Source: Corythucha ciliata (taxonomy: Eukaryota; Arthropoda; Insecta; Hemiptera; Tingidae). From it: a stretch of DNA of 64,000 nucleotides. The position numbers and the translations under genes were made by a program. A model generated the notes under the pieces. The model ran no database searches, was not told where the DNA came from, and worked only from the letters and a program-made list of their open reading frames with translations. The stretch spans positions 4,317,009-4,381,008 of the forward strand of contig CM075938.1 in the NCBI GenBank assembly GCA_038030265.1, given 5' to 3'. Positions 45,980 through 58,100 of this stretch are shown piece after piece. Each line of letters begins with the position of its first letter. Positions within the stretch are counted from its first letter, which is position 1.

Positions 45980-46569
45980 GGCCTGGACTGTCCCTTGTTT
46001 CGTCTTCTGCCACCATAGGAGTGAGCCATAGGTGACGATAGGCCTAACAACTTCGCGCGCGCACGCTTGGCATCCCCTTTCGCCTTAAGGGGGGAATGAT
46101 CCCTTGCGTCAAGGGTGTCAGGATGCACTTCGGCCTCGGGGTATAAATTTTCTGATAGAAGCAAGATCTTCTCGTTTATCGACGATAACATTTTCACAAC
46201 ATCAGCATTGAACGCAGCTGATTCAGCAACCCCTGAGAAGAGTAGGTCACATATATTCGATATTTCCAGGTTGGTTTGAATGACATCCCTTATTAGATTG
46301 ACACTTTGACTGTTTGAAGTACTCACATCATGTAGAAGTCCATCCGGTCCATCCCCAGCCCGAATCATGATACCGAGCTTATCATCACAAGCGGGACATA
46401 ACCACTTACACCCCTTCAAATGATCCATCATATTCCTTTCTTGCTTGGAAAGTGCCGCACATCCATAATGAAACGAACGTGAACAGAATCCATCACAAAA
46501 AAGTTCATCACCGTCAAAAAACTCGTTTTGACACAGAGCACATAAAAGCAATCTATCCCGATCCGCCAT
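45973..46569 (-). pseudogene. LINE ORF1 with PHD finger, truncated
   Basis: ATG at 46569 gives a C4HC3-type PHD finger (Cys10, 13, 25, 29, His34, Cys37, 58, 61). A helical region follows (SINEKILLLSENLYPEAE). The protein ends in KAKGDAKRARAKLLG, after which the frame reads out-of-frame ORF2 sequence to a stop at 45973. The finger is intact, so a short PHD peptide could still be made. Context: 5' half of the deleted LINE; arm 1 has a shorter broken copy. Confidence 0.75.
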
Positions 46570-46620
46570 CTTGACTTCACTTCTATATATAACTTATATA
46601 ATAATAACACTTATATAATG

Positions 46621-49600
46621 TACATATTTTAATGAAATGTAATAACTTTTAATAATTAATATGGTAACTCTTTGTGATTTTAGTGACCAAGTGAAGTTTC
46701 TGCATCCTACACACACTTTTAAAAATAGACTTGTCCCGCACAGCCTATCGGAAGGAATGCAAATTGCCTAACTTGAATTCTTCACGAATTAGACGCTCCA
46801 CTTCTTCTATACTTGCCGTGTAATGATTGATCGCTATGTTTGTAAGGCCGAACGAGTCTGCCGAGGAAAATAATCAATTTCGCTTGAGGTAAACTGATTG
46901 ATAGAATTTATCAATAATAAAGATTATCTTTAAAAATATTGAAATAAATGGATATAATGGGCTATTTTAATTAATCTGTGAAGGTGAAAAATGTCCCACC
47001 GGCAATTAATCACGAAGTTTACTGCTTTTTTTTATTCGTTTTTGTTCTAAAAAATTGTTAATTGATGACGGATAATTGATCTTTAGTAGCGTTCCATTTC
47101 AATTTTGACTCGATTGTTTATTTTGTATAAAGCTCAGAAGCTGACAAGGCCTGAACCGTATGCACACACGGATTCAAGAAGGCGACTCGTAACGCCATAC
47201 TTTTTTTTTTTTTGGTGTCCTTTCTGAAAAGACTGGCGCCCTCCTCCACCCTTCCTAAAGAAATATTTCCGTTTAAAACGAATCAATTCAAAGTGTTGAG
47301 GAAAGGGTAAAAACGCTCTTATGTAAAACTTGCCGAGCAGAATTTACACCCTTTACAGGTTACAACTTAATAACTCTTAAAAAACCGAAAATTGCTCTAA
47401 AATTAAGACTCTCAGTATCAAAACAGGCACCCCCCTCAGTGAATGACGCCTTTAAAACTGCGCTATAAACCTTGTACCGGACCTTAAATCATGCCCTGGT
47501 GAAGAAGGAGGACCACCTTTACAAGCGAGTTATAATAAAATTGTCCAAACAGAAAACAAATTGTCTAAGTCAAACTTCCGAAATCGCTTTGATGTGATTC
47601 ACTAAATTGCCCCTGCCGCCAACATAAAGAGACTAAGAAGAAGAGAGAAGTCATCTGCTTACAAAAACCTGATCTCGTTTCTTCTTCCTTCTCTTCTTTT
47701 AAAACGTCGAAAATGTAGGTTATCAAAAAAGAAAATGACACGATTTTTTTTTAATGCCCGATGGGGACAACTCTCGATTACAAAAAAATATTATAATTCC
47801 AAAGTGGGTGGCAAGCTCTTCCTTTTTTTCGTAATCCCTTGAGGTATCCAAACGAAACAATAATTATTAAATTGCTTTCTAGTCCGTAGACATTTAAATA
47901 ATTTATTTCCCGTGCGCGGTGATATTTAATTTTTATGTATGTACAATTTTACTCCTAGTTAAGTCTTGTCCCTCTCATTAGCAGCGACAGTTAAAATGAC
48001 CCCCCCGCCTCGTATAGACTTTCAAGAGTCACATTACAGGGAAGGGCTCCAACTTGGAAAGATTACTTCGGAATATGTTCTCTTTTTTTTTGAGCTATTT
48101 ATCATTTCTGGAGAGCGTTTGAAAGAGCGAAAAATATGTAACTCGCCAAAAACATTACAACTCGCTATTTAACCAATGAATTCAAGTCGAATACAAAAAA
48201 ATATATATTACTTTAATCTTTCTCTCCTTGTGCTTAGATTTTTTTTTTTTTCTAATTTATTTTCTTCGTCTCTATACAGTGAGGGGCCCTCCTACTGTGC
48301 TCGGTGGCTCCCAATTTATTGCCCAGTTTCGCTCGCGGTAGCTACTTATTAAAAAGCCTTTGACCGGACTCTCCCTTTCCTCCCTAGACTGTGTACACTT
48401 ATTTTTATTCGGATATTTAACATCGTTTAAGAAAAACTATTTTGCCGAAACGCTTGATAAACTTTACAGGGAGAATCACGACTTTAATGAGAAACAAAAT
48501 CTTTAACTTTCATGACCTTATCTTTTCGTCATGACGACGATCCTGAAGATAAATTTAACTCGGAGGATCCTCCCTGTCTTTACCAAGGATATATTTTTCC
48601 CTTTTATTTATTTATTTTTATAAAAAAATACAAAATAATGGGTTGACTTTTTGAGCATGGGAATTGACCTTGTCACTCCTGGGACAAGCTTCTTTCCCAT
48701 ATTTCCCCCCCAGAATTTTTGTATGAAAAAGAAATCTCTTTAAAAAAAAAACAAAAAATCACGCCGACCTGTTCTTGATGAAGTTGATAAGAAACAAAAA
48801 TAAACACTTTCTTAAATCCTTGGTCATCTTTTGTCCCGCAATTCCTTAAAATGTCAGTCTTGGCAGGATCTCTTCATGGATGATGACCGATATCTGTCAC
48901 GAATTAGTGAGAATGGGTCGAGAAAGAGAGAAAATAAAAACCTTGAATTTCCTTCGTGTTTCTTTTGCGGGGTGATTCAAAGCGTCGCAAGTAACGCGAC
49001 ACCAACAAACACGCAAAAAAAAAAAAAAAAAAAAAAGAAGCGAAATAAATTGCATTCTTTTTCCTTACTTGTTTCTCAATTTATATACTCAATTCAAGAA
49101 ATTCTGATGAGCATGTTGTTCAACAGAAAAAGAAAAAGCGAGAGAGAGAAGCCCCTGTCGAATTCCTACACCCCATCTATTTCAGCACGTGTATTTTCAT
49201 CCCTGTAATAGCGTTAATGATTGCGGTCAGTTAGAAATGTGGTTGAACTTTACAGAATACGCATATCGAAGCCGAGTCACCTCGGTTTTTGTGAATACAA
49301 GTATTTCTCTTTCTGAATTTATGTACACCATTCTATAATCAAAATGAGAGAAAGCGATCGTTTTTAGCTCAAAGATAAACTTGCCCCACTCATCTTTCAT
49401 TTTTTTTAAAATTATTTCATGAATTCCACGTCGTTACACGAAATCGATAAATCCTCTCCCTTTCTTACATGACGAAATTGATGGATTTGAAGGCGTCACC
49501 GTCAAATTATGACGTCCACAGAGACAGCCGCCTATAGTCCTGCTCAAAACGTATAATACATTATTGATTTCATTAGCCACCTTGTTTCACCTGAGTGACG

Positions 49601-50500
49601 TCACTGCACCAAGTGATCCTCCACTCCCCATGCTCATCACGTTTCGCTCACTCATTTCGTTACAACAGTAACATCATCAAACTTTTTTTTTTTTTATCCG
49701 GTCTCTCGAAGCGTCACGGAAGGCTGAAAAACTCCCTTCGTACACGCGACCCGCGGAGGAATGAAAACAATACACTTTTTTGAAGAAAGAAAATTTATTA
49801 TCGAGTTGTCTCTCTTCTCGTGACCTTAGATCGTTTAAAATAGAGTCAAGTGTGTGATGGAAGCAAAGTAAACGCAATATGAGGCGGTGGTGAAGGTGAG
49901 GAGGGGGGGAGGGTTGTATGAGATAGTACGCGAGGGTGTGTAGTATATGCTAAACAGATGGTTTTGTGTCGTCTCGCGTGTCGTCGCGGCATAATATGAG
50001 CAACTTTGAAAACCGTACGATAATACCTTTTATACGATGATTATAAATGCGGAAAGTTTTTGTAAAATAGGAGACTCGAGAAAGGGTTATCCCGCTATGT
50101 TGACGTGTTGTATACAGATAGAAAGGAAAAGTCAAGGGTTTTCTGCTATCTGTCGTGAGAGAAAAATGATTTGCCTGGCACATTCGTATAGGAGGAACCT
50201 TTCTATCGAACTCAACATCAATTTCACGGTTTTAACAAAGGGAGTCAACCGGTGTGCTGTGTTGCATCGACCAAAGACCTGCATTAAGAATTGCTGATAA
50301 ATTGAATGCTTCCCATTAAATGAAATGTACTGGAATCATTGGTATAAAGTAGGCAAATGTTGACAATTATAATACAGATTTATAAAAGAGTGCCGGGCAG
50401 AAACCCAGCGTCACCAACAGTTGTGGACTGGCCCGGGAGGGGTGGGTGTCCAAAACCCCCCCGAGCCCCATGGGCGTGGCGCCCCTCTCAAAATCAGACC
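46621..50500. other. Arm 2 non-repetitive stretch, no recognised gene
   Basis: Mirror of 16540-20300. The frame at 48831-49208 (+) mirrors 17830-18156; neither shows a known motif. TGACGTCA lies at 49596-49603. Confidence 0.45.
47976..48109. other. 134-bp block present only in arm 2
   Basis: Arm 1 joins CCCTCT directly to GGAGAGCG (near 18915); arm 2 has 134 extra bases between them, with TCT at both edges. It could be an insertion in arm 2 or a deletion by TCT microhomology in arm 1. Confidence 0.75.
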
Positions 50501-50610
50501 ATCGTCATATACCTATTTTCATAAATAATGGTTAATGAATTTACAAACGAATATCTGTTTTTCGACTTGACAAAGTCGAGTTTCGGAAAAGGGGCTCTGT
50601 CCCCTTCGTG

Positions 50611-50765
50611 CAGGGGTGGGCAAAATACTTTGAAAATGTATTTCAAATACAAAGCCCAAAATACTTTCAAAAATGTATTTTAAATACTGAAATACAATTA
50701 ATTTTTGAATTGTATTTTGAATAAAATACAAAATAATACAATTTAAAATACTTTTCAAAAATTCG
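50611..50765 (+). mobile_element. hAT-like MITE end (arm 2 copy)
   Basis: Mirror of 16263-16420, starting CAGGGGTGGGCAAAATAC and continuing with GTATTT/AAATAC repeats. Confidence 0.55.
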
Positions 50766-51011
50766 ATTTCGACGGCAGATAGTGCGAAAAACACGAAAAG
50801 TAAATAATTCAAAAATATCAGGTCCTTCAATAGACGAGTTGGCACTGCACCACGATGCGCAAAGAAAAGTAGGCAAGTTGTCACGAAGTTTTTAGTACCG
50901 AACCGGCGAGAACTGGTGGATCGTGAACTGAAAAGGAGGTGAGGTCACTGGTGGACCTATATCGGGGACCGGGGCGGAAATCTTCAAGAGGCCCCTAAAA
51001 GTCTCTAACTA

Positions 51012-51125
51012 CACTGAGGAAAAAAAAAAAACACCACCGAACCAGCTCACTCTTCACGGAAAAATTCGTTCAGTTGAGAATTCCATTTTTTCGGAGGTTA
51101 ATCTTCACCGAAGAAGGCAGCCATA
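51012..51125 (+). repeat. Second TTCGG/CCGAA element (arm 2 copy)
   Basis: Starts ACACTGAGGAAAAA, then carries CACCGAA/TTCGG motifs. Mirror of 15912-16025, with small differences (for example CACGGAAAAATT for CACCGAAAAATT). Confidence 0.4.
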
Positions 51126-51171
51126 TTGTAAAATTAACGCCGATGTTTCTGCGGTTGAGCGTTCTGCGGTC

Positions 51172-51214
51172 GTATCGGGAACGGACACGAGATAAGAGTT
51201 GGGTTATATTACCT
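51172..51214 (-). repeat. 43-bp shared sequence (arm 2 copy)
   Basis: Exact complement of 15821-15863. Confidence 0.6.
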
Positions 51215-51617
51215 CCAAATTCTAACTTGCTGGGCCATTGACTGTGGTATCGTAATGGAAATGCATAGCCGGTATTGCTGTTTTTCTAATATTTCGCGTA
51301 AATTTTGGGTTTTTCTCATATTTGGAGATCGGTGGGCATTCGCCGGAGTTAATAAATCGCTTTAAATTTTGAGAAATCGTGTAACTATAACGCTACATCC
51401 TATTGGTTTTTAGGCCTTTAGAGTCGTAGACATTTCCATTATTTTCGAAAGTTCCTAGCAAATCGCTCTTTGTGGCCTCGGGTTAACTCTCTCTGCGTAA
51501 CTACTTATTAAAAATATCTCACGATTTTATTAATTTATTGATTGCTTCGAAGTTTTTTGTCAAAATCCCTCTAACAAGGTAGCCTCCTTCCAACATATTT
51601 CCAATAATAAGCATGCA

Positions 51618-51902
51618 ATGACTGCTGAATTCCTTGTACGAATCGTTACTCAAGGATCCGTTATGATTATGTCCGAAGCATACGAAGGCCATTCCAGTGA
51701 AAAAATTATCGCTGAAAATTGCAGCATCCTTGATCAACTAATTCCGGGAGACTTACTGCTGGGCGATCGTGGTTTTCACATACATGATCAGGTCAACCGT
51801 CACATGGCTGAAGTTTATGTACCTCCTTTCACCAAGGGGGTTAACCAATTAAACCCTATAGACGTCGAAAAGTGTCAAATTACAGAAATCACATCATGCT
51901 AA
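51618..51902 (+). pseudogene. DDE_4-type transposase fragment (arm 2 copy)
   Basis: Same 94 codons as 15133-15417 with one visible change (Glu for Ala in SEAYEGHSSEK). The GDRGF Asp is kept. On this strand the fragment lies upstream of the THAP exon, the reverse of the usual THAP-then-DDE order, so the two are not one intact gene. Confidence 0.65.
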
Positions 51903-52338
51903 TTTACTTTACCGGTGACAACAATGAGATTGTTCATTATGATGGGTCCGATGTATTTTACGAACCCCGATTTGAAATTGGTGTAGGACTCCAAGGTTTT
52001 GTAGCTCTTGTGATGCTCCATCGTATAAGCACTCACACCGAAGACCAAATAATTGACGAAGTCCATGTTAAAGGAGGAAAGTGACGTTCATCCGAGGAGT
52101 AATCATCAATTCTTTGAACAAAAATTTGAAAATTGCAATTACCCCACGATCTCCGATCAAACTTGTAAAGGAACGTTAAGCCCTATTCAGGGGAAATAAT
52201 CTGAAAGTTTCCTTTATCGAATTAGCCATCTTAAGCGCGGAGGCCTTTCAAGCAAAGACCCCAATGTCTATCAAATAACTCTGCCTTAATTTTAAGCCTT
52301 AAGCTTCCATTATAAGGTCTTTGAATAAGGCCGGTCGC

Positions 52339-52496
52339 CCACTGGAAGCGTTTTCGAGCGGCGCTACAACGAGCGTACATCTCAAAGCCTTAAATTGAAT
52401 TGACTGCAGCTAAGCCTGCAGTGGACGATGTCACATCCAATTTGAGCCTATGGGATGAACGCTCGTTGTAGCGTCGCTCAAAAACGCTTCCAGTGG
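52339..52496. mobile_element. Palindromic MITE, 158 bp (arm 2 copy)
   Basis: Mirror of 14543-14700 with CCACTGGAAGCG ends. Confidence 0.8.
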
Positions 52497-52588
52497 AAGA
52501 CAGATCCAAGGCCCCTGAATACGAAGGAATAGGGGAAAAACTAATTCCATTAACATTAATGCAATAAATAAGGAGCTTACATTCTTAC

Positions 52589-52681
52589 AAGTGGGTCGAC
52601 ACCAAGTGCAGTTATTTTGGCGTGGTCTCGGAGAGCATCGACAAGGCTTTCAGCGTATGAACTTAGCTTTGTGGGGTCCAT
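52589..52681 (-). CDS. Candidate first coding exon, 31 codons, unknown (arm 2 copy)
   Basis: Same exon as 14358-14450 but starting MDPTKLSSYAES, with the GTAAGA donor at 52583-52588. The open frame and donor are retained; only residue 2 differs. Confidence 0.35.
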
Positions 52682-53009
52682 TTCACTTCAAAATAATTAT
52701 ATAAAGTCACAGGAGGGAACTTTATAATAAGAAAAATGACTTTTTCTTAAAATTCTCTATACGAAGACACAGCAAGCTGCCCACCAAATTATAATTTTCA
52801 CTCTTATCAGTGAAGGTTAGGCATTCGTGTCCGCTCCCGATGGGGACCGGAGTGCAAAGTGCGCGCTGCGCCATCTAGCGGTGACCTCTACGATTTGTGT
52901 ACAGGAACAAAATAATCAGTCTTGTGTGTTTCCAATCAAGACACTATTTTTATTTTCGTTATTGTCATTTTTTCCTCATTTATAATAATTTTTTTGAATT
53001 TTCCTCCCA

Positions 53010-53139
53010 ATGGTAATTAGTTCGGTTGTGGGTTGCCACAACGCACGAGAAAATTGTCGCGTGAAAGTTGTCGTTCCCTGAATAAACCCAACGAGAAGGA
53101 GCGGCGAGAGCGATGGATAAAAGCCGTCAACCGCAAGAA
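53010..53139 (+). pseudogene. THAP-domain-like exon, disrupted (arm 2 copy)
   Basis: ATG at 53010, VVGCHNARENCRVKV, a stop after VVVP, then in another frame NEKERRERWIKAVNRK ending at GTAAGTACC (53140). Same lesions as 13900-14029, so the damage predates the duplication. Confidence 0.5.
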
Positions 53140-53343
53140 GTAAGTACCCTCTTTTCGCATGTAGCATATGTTAAATGAAATGGCAAGGAAGTTACGTTCC
53201 TTGTCTTTCGTTTCATTTGTTTCATTGCTATAAGATCACCTGCACAAAATGCCTCAAGTTTTGCGTTGCCTTAATCCTTGCCAACTGGAGTGACTGGCTG
53301 CGTTGCAAAACTTCAGACTTGTTCAGCGCTTAATGAGCACTAG

Positions 53344-53636
53344 GTCCGATTTCACCAACTTCTTAAACCACGATCAACAACTAATCACGATTACAATGTA
53401 AACACTTTATCAGAATTCATGTGGGTCGCTATTGGCAACTGATCACGATCAACTTTAAACGAGATCAATTTCGTTGGTGAAAATGGGCCTAAGGCCCAAA
53501 AAAATTGATCTCGTTTAAAGTTGATCGTGATTAGTTGCCAACAGCGACCAACATGAATCCTGATATAGATGTTTACATTGTTAATCGTGATTAGTTGTTG
53601 ATCTTGGTTTGAGAAGTTGGTGAAATCGGGCCTAAG
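53344..53636. mobile_element. Foldback MITE, fuller copy (arm 2)
   Basis: Ends GTCCGATTTCACCAACTTCT and its near-complement AGAAGTTGGTGAAATCGGGC pair over the whole length. The centre holds GGTGAAAATGGGCCTAAGGC, which resembles the terminal sequence and suggests a nested or partially duplicated end. Arm 1 lacks this centre and one outer end. Confidence 0.75.
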
Positions 53637-54215
53637 TCTTTTGCCGTTGCAAAACTGTCAATCTAGCCCAGCGCTGACCGCTGAGTAAGTGTTTAAAATC
53701 CAACAAAACACGTCCCATCTCGATAGAAATCACCCTTGTAAAACTCCATAAGCGCTTAATTCTACACTTCAGCGCTTGAACGCGAGCCCCGAGTTTTCCG
53801 ACCGAGGGGCCTTTTATTCGTCCTTCGACGACAACAGCAACAACAGTTATCTCTGACACCTTTGACGACGAAACCGGAGTGATATTTATTCATGTGGGAT
53901 GCCAATGTGCGATGGAGTTTGATGACACGTTCTTTGAGTTCACATGTTGTTTCATTCACGTAACAACTGTAAACTCGAGCATTGGGGCTGCCAATAAAAT
54001 CTACTAATCCTTTCCTTCAAAACTATTTTATTCACACCCCCCCCCCCAACAAGAACAAGTGATTAAGCTCGGATTGATTTTCTCTGCTTAGCAATTTTGT
54101 TTCTAATGTATGCAGGGTATTTGGTAAGTCGACGGCAAATTTGCAGGGGTTATAAGGGTTGAGGTGAGTGTGAGATAGGCATCGGTCTCCTACTATAAAC
54201 ATTTGGCCTTCATTC

Positions 54216-54332
54216 ATAGTCGTCACTTGTGCTGAGTATTTGCTTATTTCGCTTCAAAACAGACGACTTACGACGATTAAAACGACCGGACTGAAGCCGT
54301 TTAAGCAAATACTCAGCTTGAGTGACGACTAT
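54216..54332. mobile_element. Hairpin MITE, 117 bp (arm 2 copy)
   Basis: Mirror of 12825-12941. Confidence 0.7.
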
Positions 54333-54748
54333 ATGAATACGGCCCTGTACTTTCCAAAACTGGATAGAGAAATTCTGGCTACCTGGAAAATAATATGATA
54401 CTTGTTGACCAATTTCAAGGAATAATAATATCACTACGCGATTACTGCATTGAACTTACTTGATACTTCTTGAAAAGAGAACTGACCTCAGGTATAGCAA
54501 CATTTTTCTCCGAACTTTTCCCCTAATATAACTTTGTAATTAATTTTAACATTACAGTCACTCCATTACTAAAGCTCGTTGATAGCTTTAGGAGGAATTT
54601 TATAATAGGAAATTGTCTAAATCTGAGATTTTCTTCGGTTGTCGTACCAAACTCTATTGAAATCTTGATGAGTACCGGCGTTCGTTACTGTACCTATACT
54701 TACAGCTCTTCCCCTAGAGCCCTCTTTTTCTTATCTTTGCACGGTCCC

Positions 54749-55151
54749 TGTTGAGAGTCAAAGTGAAGTGCGGGAAGATAACCAGTAAGGTAACCTTTTT
54801 TTTGACGAAATATTTTGTAAGCCGTGGAGCTCCCCCCCTTATTTTTTGAGAATGTGAATCGAGCGTGAGATGAGGTTATGTCGAAGAAGAATCAAGTTGA
54901 ATTATTAAAAGAGACCTCCTGGAAAATAAAGAAAACTGAAGTTAAAACGAGTAAAAGTCTGTTACTTACCTGTTGAATCCTCAAGCGTGGAAGACCCTGC
55001 AAAGAAAAAGGCAATCAATAGAAGAAGAACTGGGTAATTATACAAGACCTTTGATTGACCTGCACGTGGAGTATCCTACTCTCCGGCGACTTTGTCAGGG
55101 AAGTATTCAATTCATTCATCCTTTAAATTGTTTGACGTTGTGTTTACAACA
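54749..55151 (+). repeat. BEL/Pao 5' LTR
   Basis: TGTTGAGAGTCAAAG...TTTACAACA, 403 bp. It should hold the promoter; I see no unambiguous TATA box. Confidence 0.95.
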
Positions 55152-55153
55152 TC

Positions 55154-55171
55154 TGGCGACCGTGTGACAGG
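55154..55171 (+). other. BEL/Pao primer binding site
   Basis: TGGCGACCGTGTGACAGG starts two bases after the LTR. The TGG start is expected for pairing with a tRNA 3' CCA end. The tRNA species was not determined. Confidence 0.75.
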
Positions 55172-55186
55172 ACTGAGAAGAAAAGG

Positions 55187-58100
55187 ATGAATGTTTTACA
55201 AAAAGCACGACGAGTGAGGCGAAGAGCTTTCAAGAAGATTGGCGACGAGCTGGAACAGATCTTGACGACGGCAGAACAACGACGGAACGAATTGATAGCC
55301 GTGCAGAGGACATTCAGTGAGAAATACGAAGAAATAAGAAAATATGATGCAGATATCTTCGCAGAACTTCTGGAAAAGGACGCGACCGAGGACGAGTTAG
55401 CTGAAGAGCAGAAAACAACGGACGAAATCGTGAGTAAATACAATCACATCTCCGTATTAGTGACGAATGCCCTCAAGGAAGACGATAAAAGCTCAGAGGG
55501 AAGTTCCTCGAAGCACAGTTCGAGCTCGTCAAATGACTCTGACCGTCGCAAGTTCAAATTGCCGACACTTGAATTCCGCAAATTTAGTGGAGAGGTAAAA
55601 GAATGGGTAGCATTCTGGGCCCAGTTCAGAAAAATAGACGAGGACAGTTCGTTAGACGAAACGGACAAATACCAGTACCTAATGCAAGCAACATCAACGG
55701 GCTCAAGAGCAAGAAGAATTGTTGAATCGTACCCCCCCACAGGTGAGAACTATTCTAAGGCCCTCTCAGCACTGAAAGAGCGTTTCGGGCGAGAAGAAGT
55801 GCTCGTCGAACTTTATGTGAGAGAGTTAATTTCCCTGATTATATCTAACTCGCACCAAAGTGCAAAGACTAATTTGTCTCAGCTGTACGATCAATTAGAA
55901 GGACACCTTCGCGCTTTAGAGACACTAAACGTGTCGTCCGAGTGTTCAGCAATGCTGTACCCAATGGTCGAATCCTGTCTCCCGGAACAGCTGATTCGTG
56001 AATGGCAAAGAAGGCTAGCGACGACGACTTTCAATTATGAGACGGGGAATGAGAAAACACCTGACAGCAGCAAAGAGAAACTAATTAAACTGCGACATTT
56101 CATCAAAAGCGAAGTAGAAGGTGAGGAATTAATAAAAATGGCGGTGTCTGGTTTTTCTATGCAGGGGAAACAAAAGGTGATTAGTGGCCCACGTCGCGAA
56201 GTACCGACCGCGGTGGAGCTGAGCGTAACGGCGACGGCTAGTTGTCTCTTTTGTGCCGGCACACATGAGTCTTCAGACTGTCAGGAAGACCTGACCTACA
56301 ACCAAAAAAGAGAACGAATCGCCAAAGGGGGAAACTGCTTCAGATGCCTCAGGACGGGACACCAGAGTAGAGCCTGTAGAGCCAAGCTTCGGTGCGACAA
56401 ATGCGGTAAGGGCCATTTGACATATATGTGCTACTCTGATTCAAGGATGGACAACATTGCCACTGATAACGCCTTGGCCAGTATCAGCGAAACGCCGAAG
56501 GTCGTATTGCAGACACTTTTGATCCGTCTGAAGACGAGGAACAATCAGCCCGCGAAATTAGTAAAAGCATTTCTTGACAACGGCTCACAGCGAAGTTATA
56601 TATTGAAGAGAACCGTCGTGGGCGCGGGATACGACCGAGTCAGAGAGGAACATCTAGCGCACAGTCTTTTCGGGGGCCATCGGCTGTCACGTACCAAACA
56701 CGATGTCTTCAGGATACACGTGAGTAGTCTAGATGATAGATACCACTGCAATTTTGAGGTGTTGGACCAAGACAATATTTGCGATTACTCAGACCCTCAG
56801 AATTTGAGATTCCTCATTCAAGGGCGCGAGCAACAATTTAGCACTTTGGGCGCGGAAATTGATAAGCCTGTCGAAATCCTCCTGGGGGCAGATGTCCTAG
56901 CCAAGTTATTAACCGGGCGAGTAGAAAAAATGACGAATGGGTTAATCGCCACCGAGACTAAATTGGGCTGGGCCGTGATGGGAAAAATTGAGAACGACTG
57001 CATAGCAGACGCCGTGACGACTTCGTGCTTAACAACTACTGAGCCCTTAACTAAACTCTGGGACTTGGAGGCGATCGGCATACGAGACCCATCAGAACAG
57101 CGATTAAGGCAGGAGCGCACCGAAGATATAAAGCAGTTTTTTCAGCAAACTACGACGACGGCGCTTGACGGAAGATATATCGTCCGTTTGCTGTGGAGAA
57201 GTGACCAACCGGAACTGCCCAGCAACTACAGTCTTGCCCTGAAAAGAACAGAGGCTAAATATCGAAGCTTAAAAGACAAAAGGATGCAGGCTGACTACGA
57301 CAAAGTCTTCGAGGATTGGACTGCGGAAGGCATCATAGAGGAGTGTGAACCGCTCGGTGAGGGCGTACCTTGTCACTACTTGCCTCATCGTCCCGTGATC
57401 AAGGAAGGAAGCACCACACGGATCAGGCCAGTCTTTGATGCATCGGCGAGGGCCAAATCAAACTTGCCATCGCTGAATGATTGCTTAGAGATTGGCGAAA
57501 ACCTCATCGAGATCATTCCGCGGATCCTTTTGAAATTTAGACTGGGGAAGATAGGTGTTAGTGCCGACATTAGACAAGCTTTCCTCCAAATATCGATCGC
57601 GGAGGGTGACCGTAATTTCCTTCGGTTTTTTAGAATTGATGCTGAGGGCGAGGTGCGACAATTTCGACACGCTAGAGTTGTATTTGGCGTAAGCTGTAGC
57701 CCCTTTCTTCTTGGAGCTACTATTCTTAATCATCTAGAGAAAATCGAAGACCTTTGCCTACAGGGAGAGCTCTCTTTCGACCCAACAGTTGTCGCCGAAC
57801 TCAAACGGGCATTCTACGTCGATAATTTGGTAGCCAGTGTGAGTACTTCCTTCGAGCTGGAGAAGCTGAAAAGAACGGCCTCGGGAGTATTAGAGATCGC
57901 AAAATTCGAGCTACGTGGATGGGCTCACTCGCCGACTGGACTAGAACCGGGCACTCCGCGCGAAGAAAAGATTTTAGGTTTGCTGTGGGACTGTGGAGAA
58001 GATTTCCTACGTATTTCCCCCATTGAAAAAATCCCGAATTTATTAGAAAAGGTGACAAAGAGAGTTTTGTTGTCCACAGCTCAGAGAGTGTTTGACCCCA

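Larger units (their letters stand above)
44658..46620 (-). mobile_element. Internally deleted RNase H LINE
   Basis: Minus strand: ORF1 start at 46569, a jump near 46040-46055 into the C-terminal end of ORF2, RNase H, and a 3' end with AATAAA (complement at 44696-44701) and a poly(A) tail of about 33 bases (44658-44690). Endonuclease and RT catalytic core are absent. The 5' side is shared with arm 1. Confidence 0.8.

Noticed and set aside
45563..46018. 151-codon plus-strand frame
   Set aside because: Shadow of the LINE RNase H gene on the other strand.
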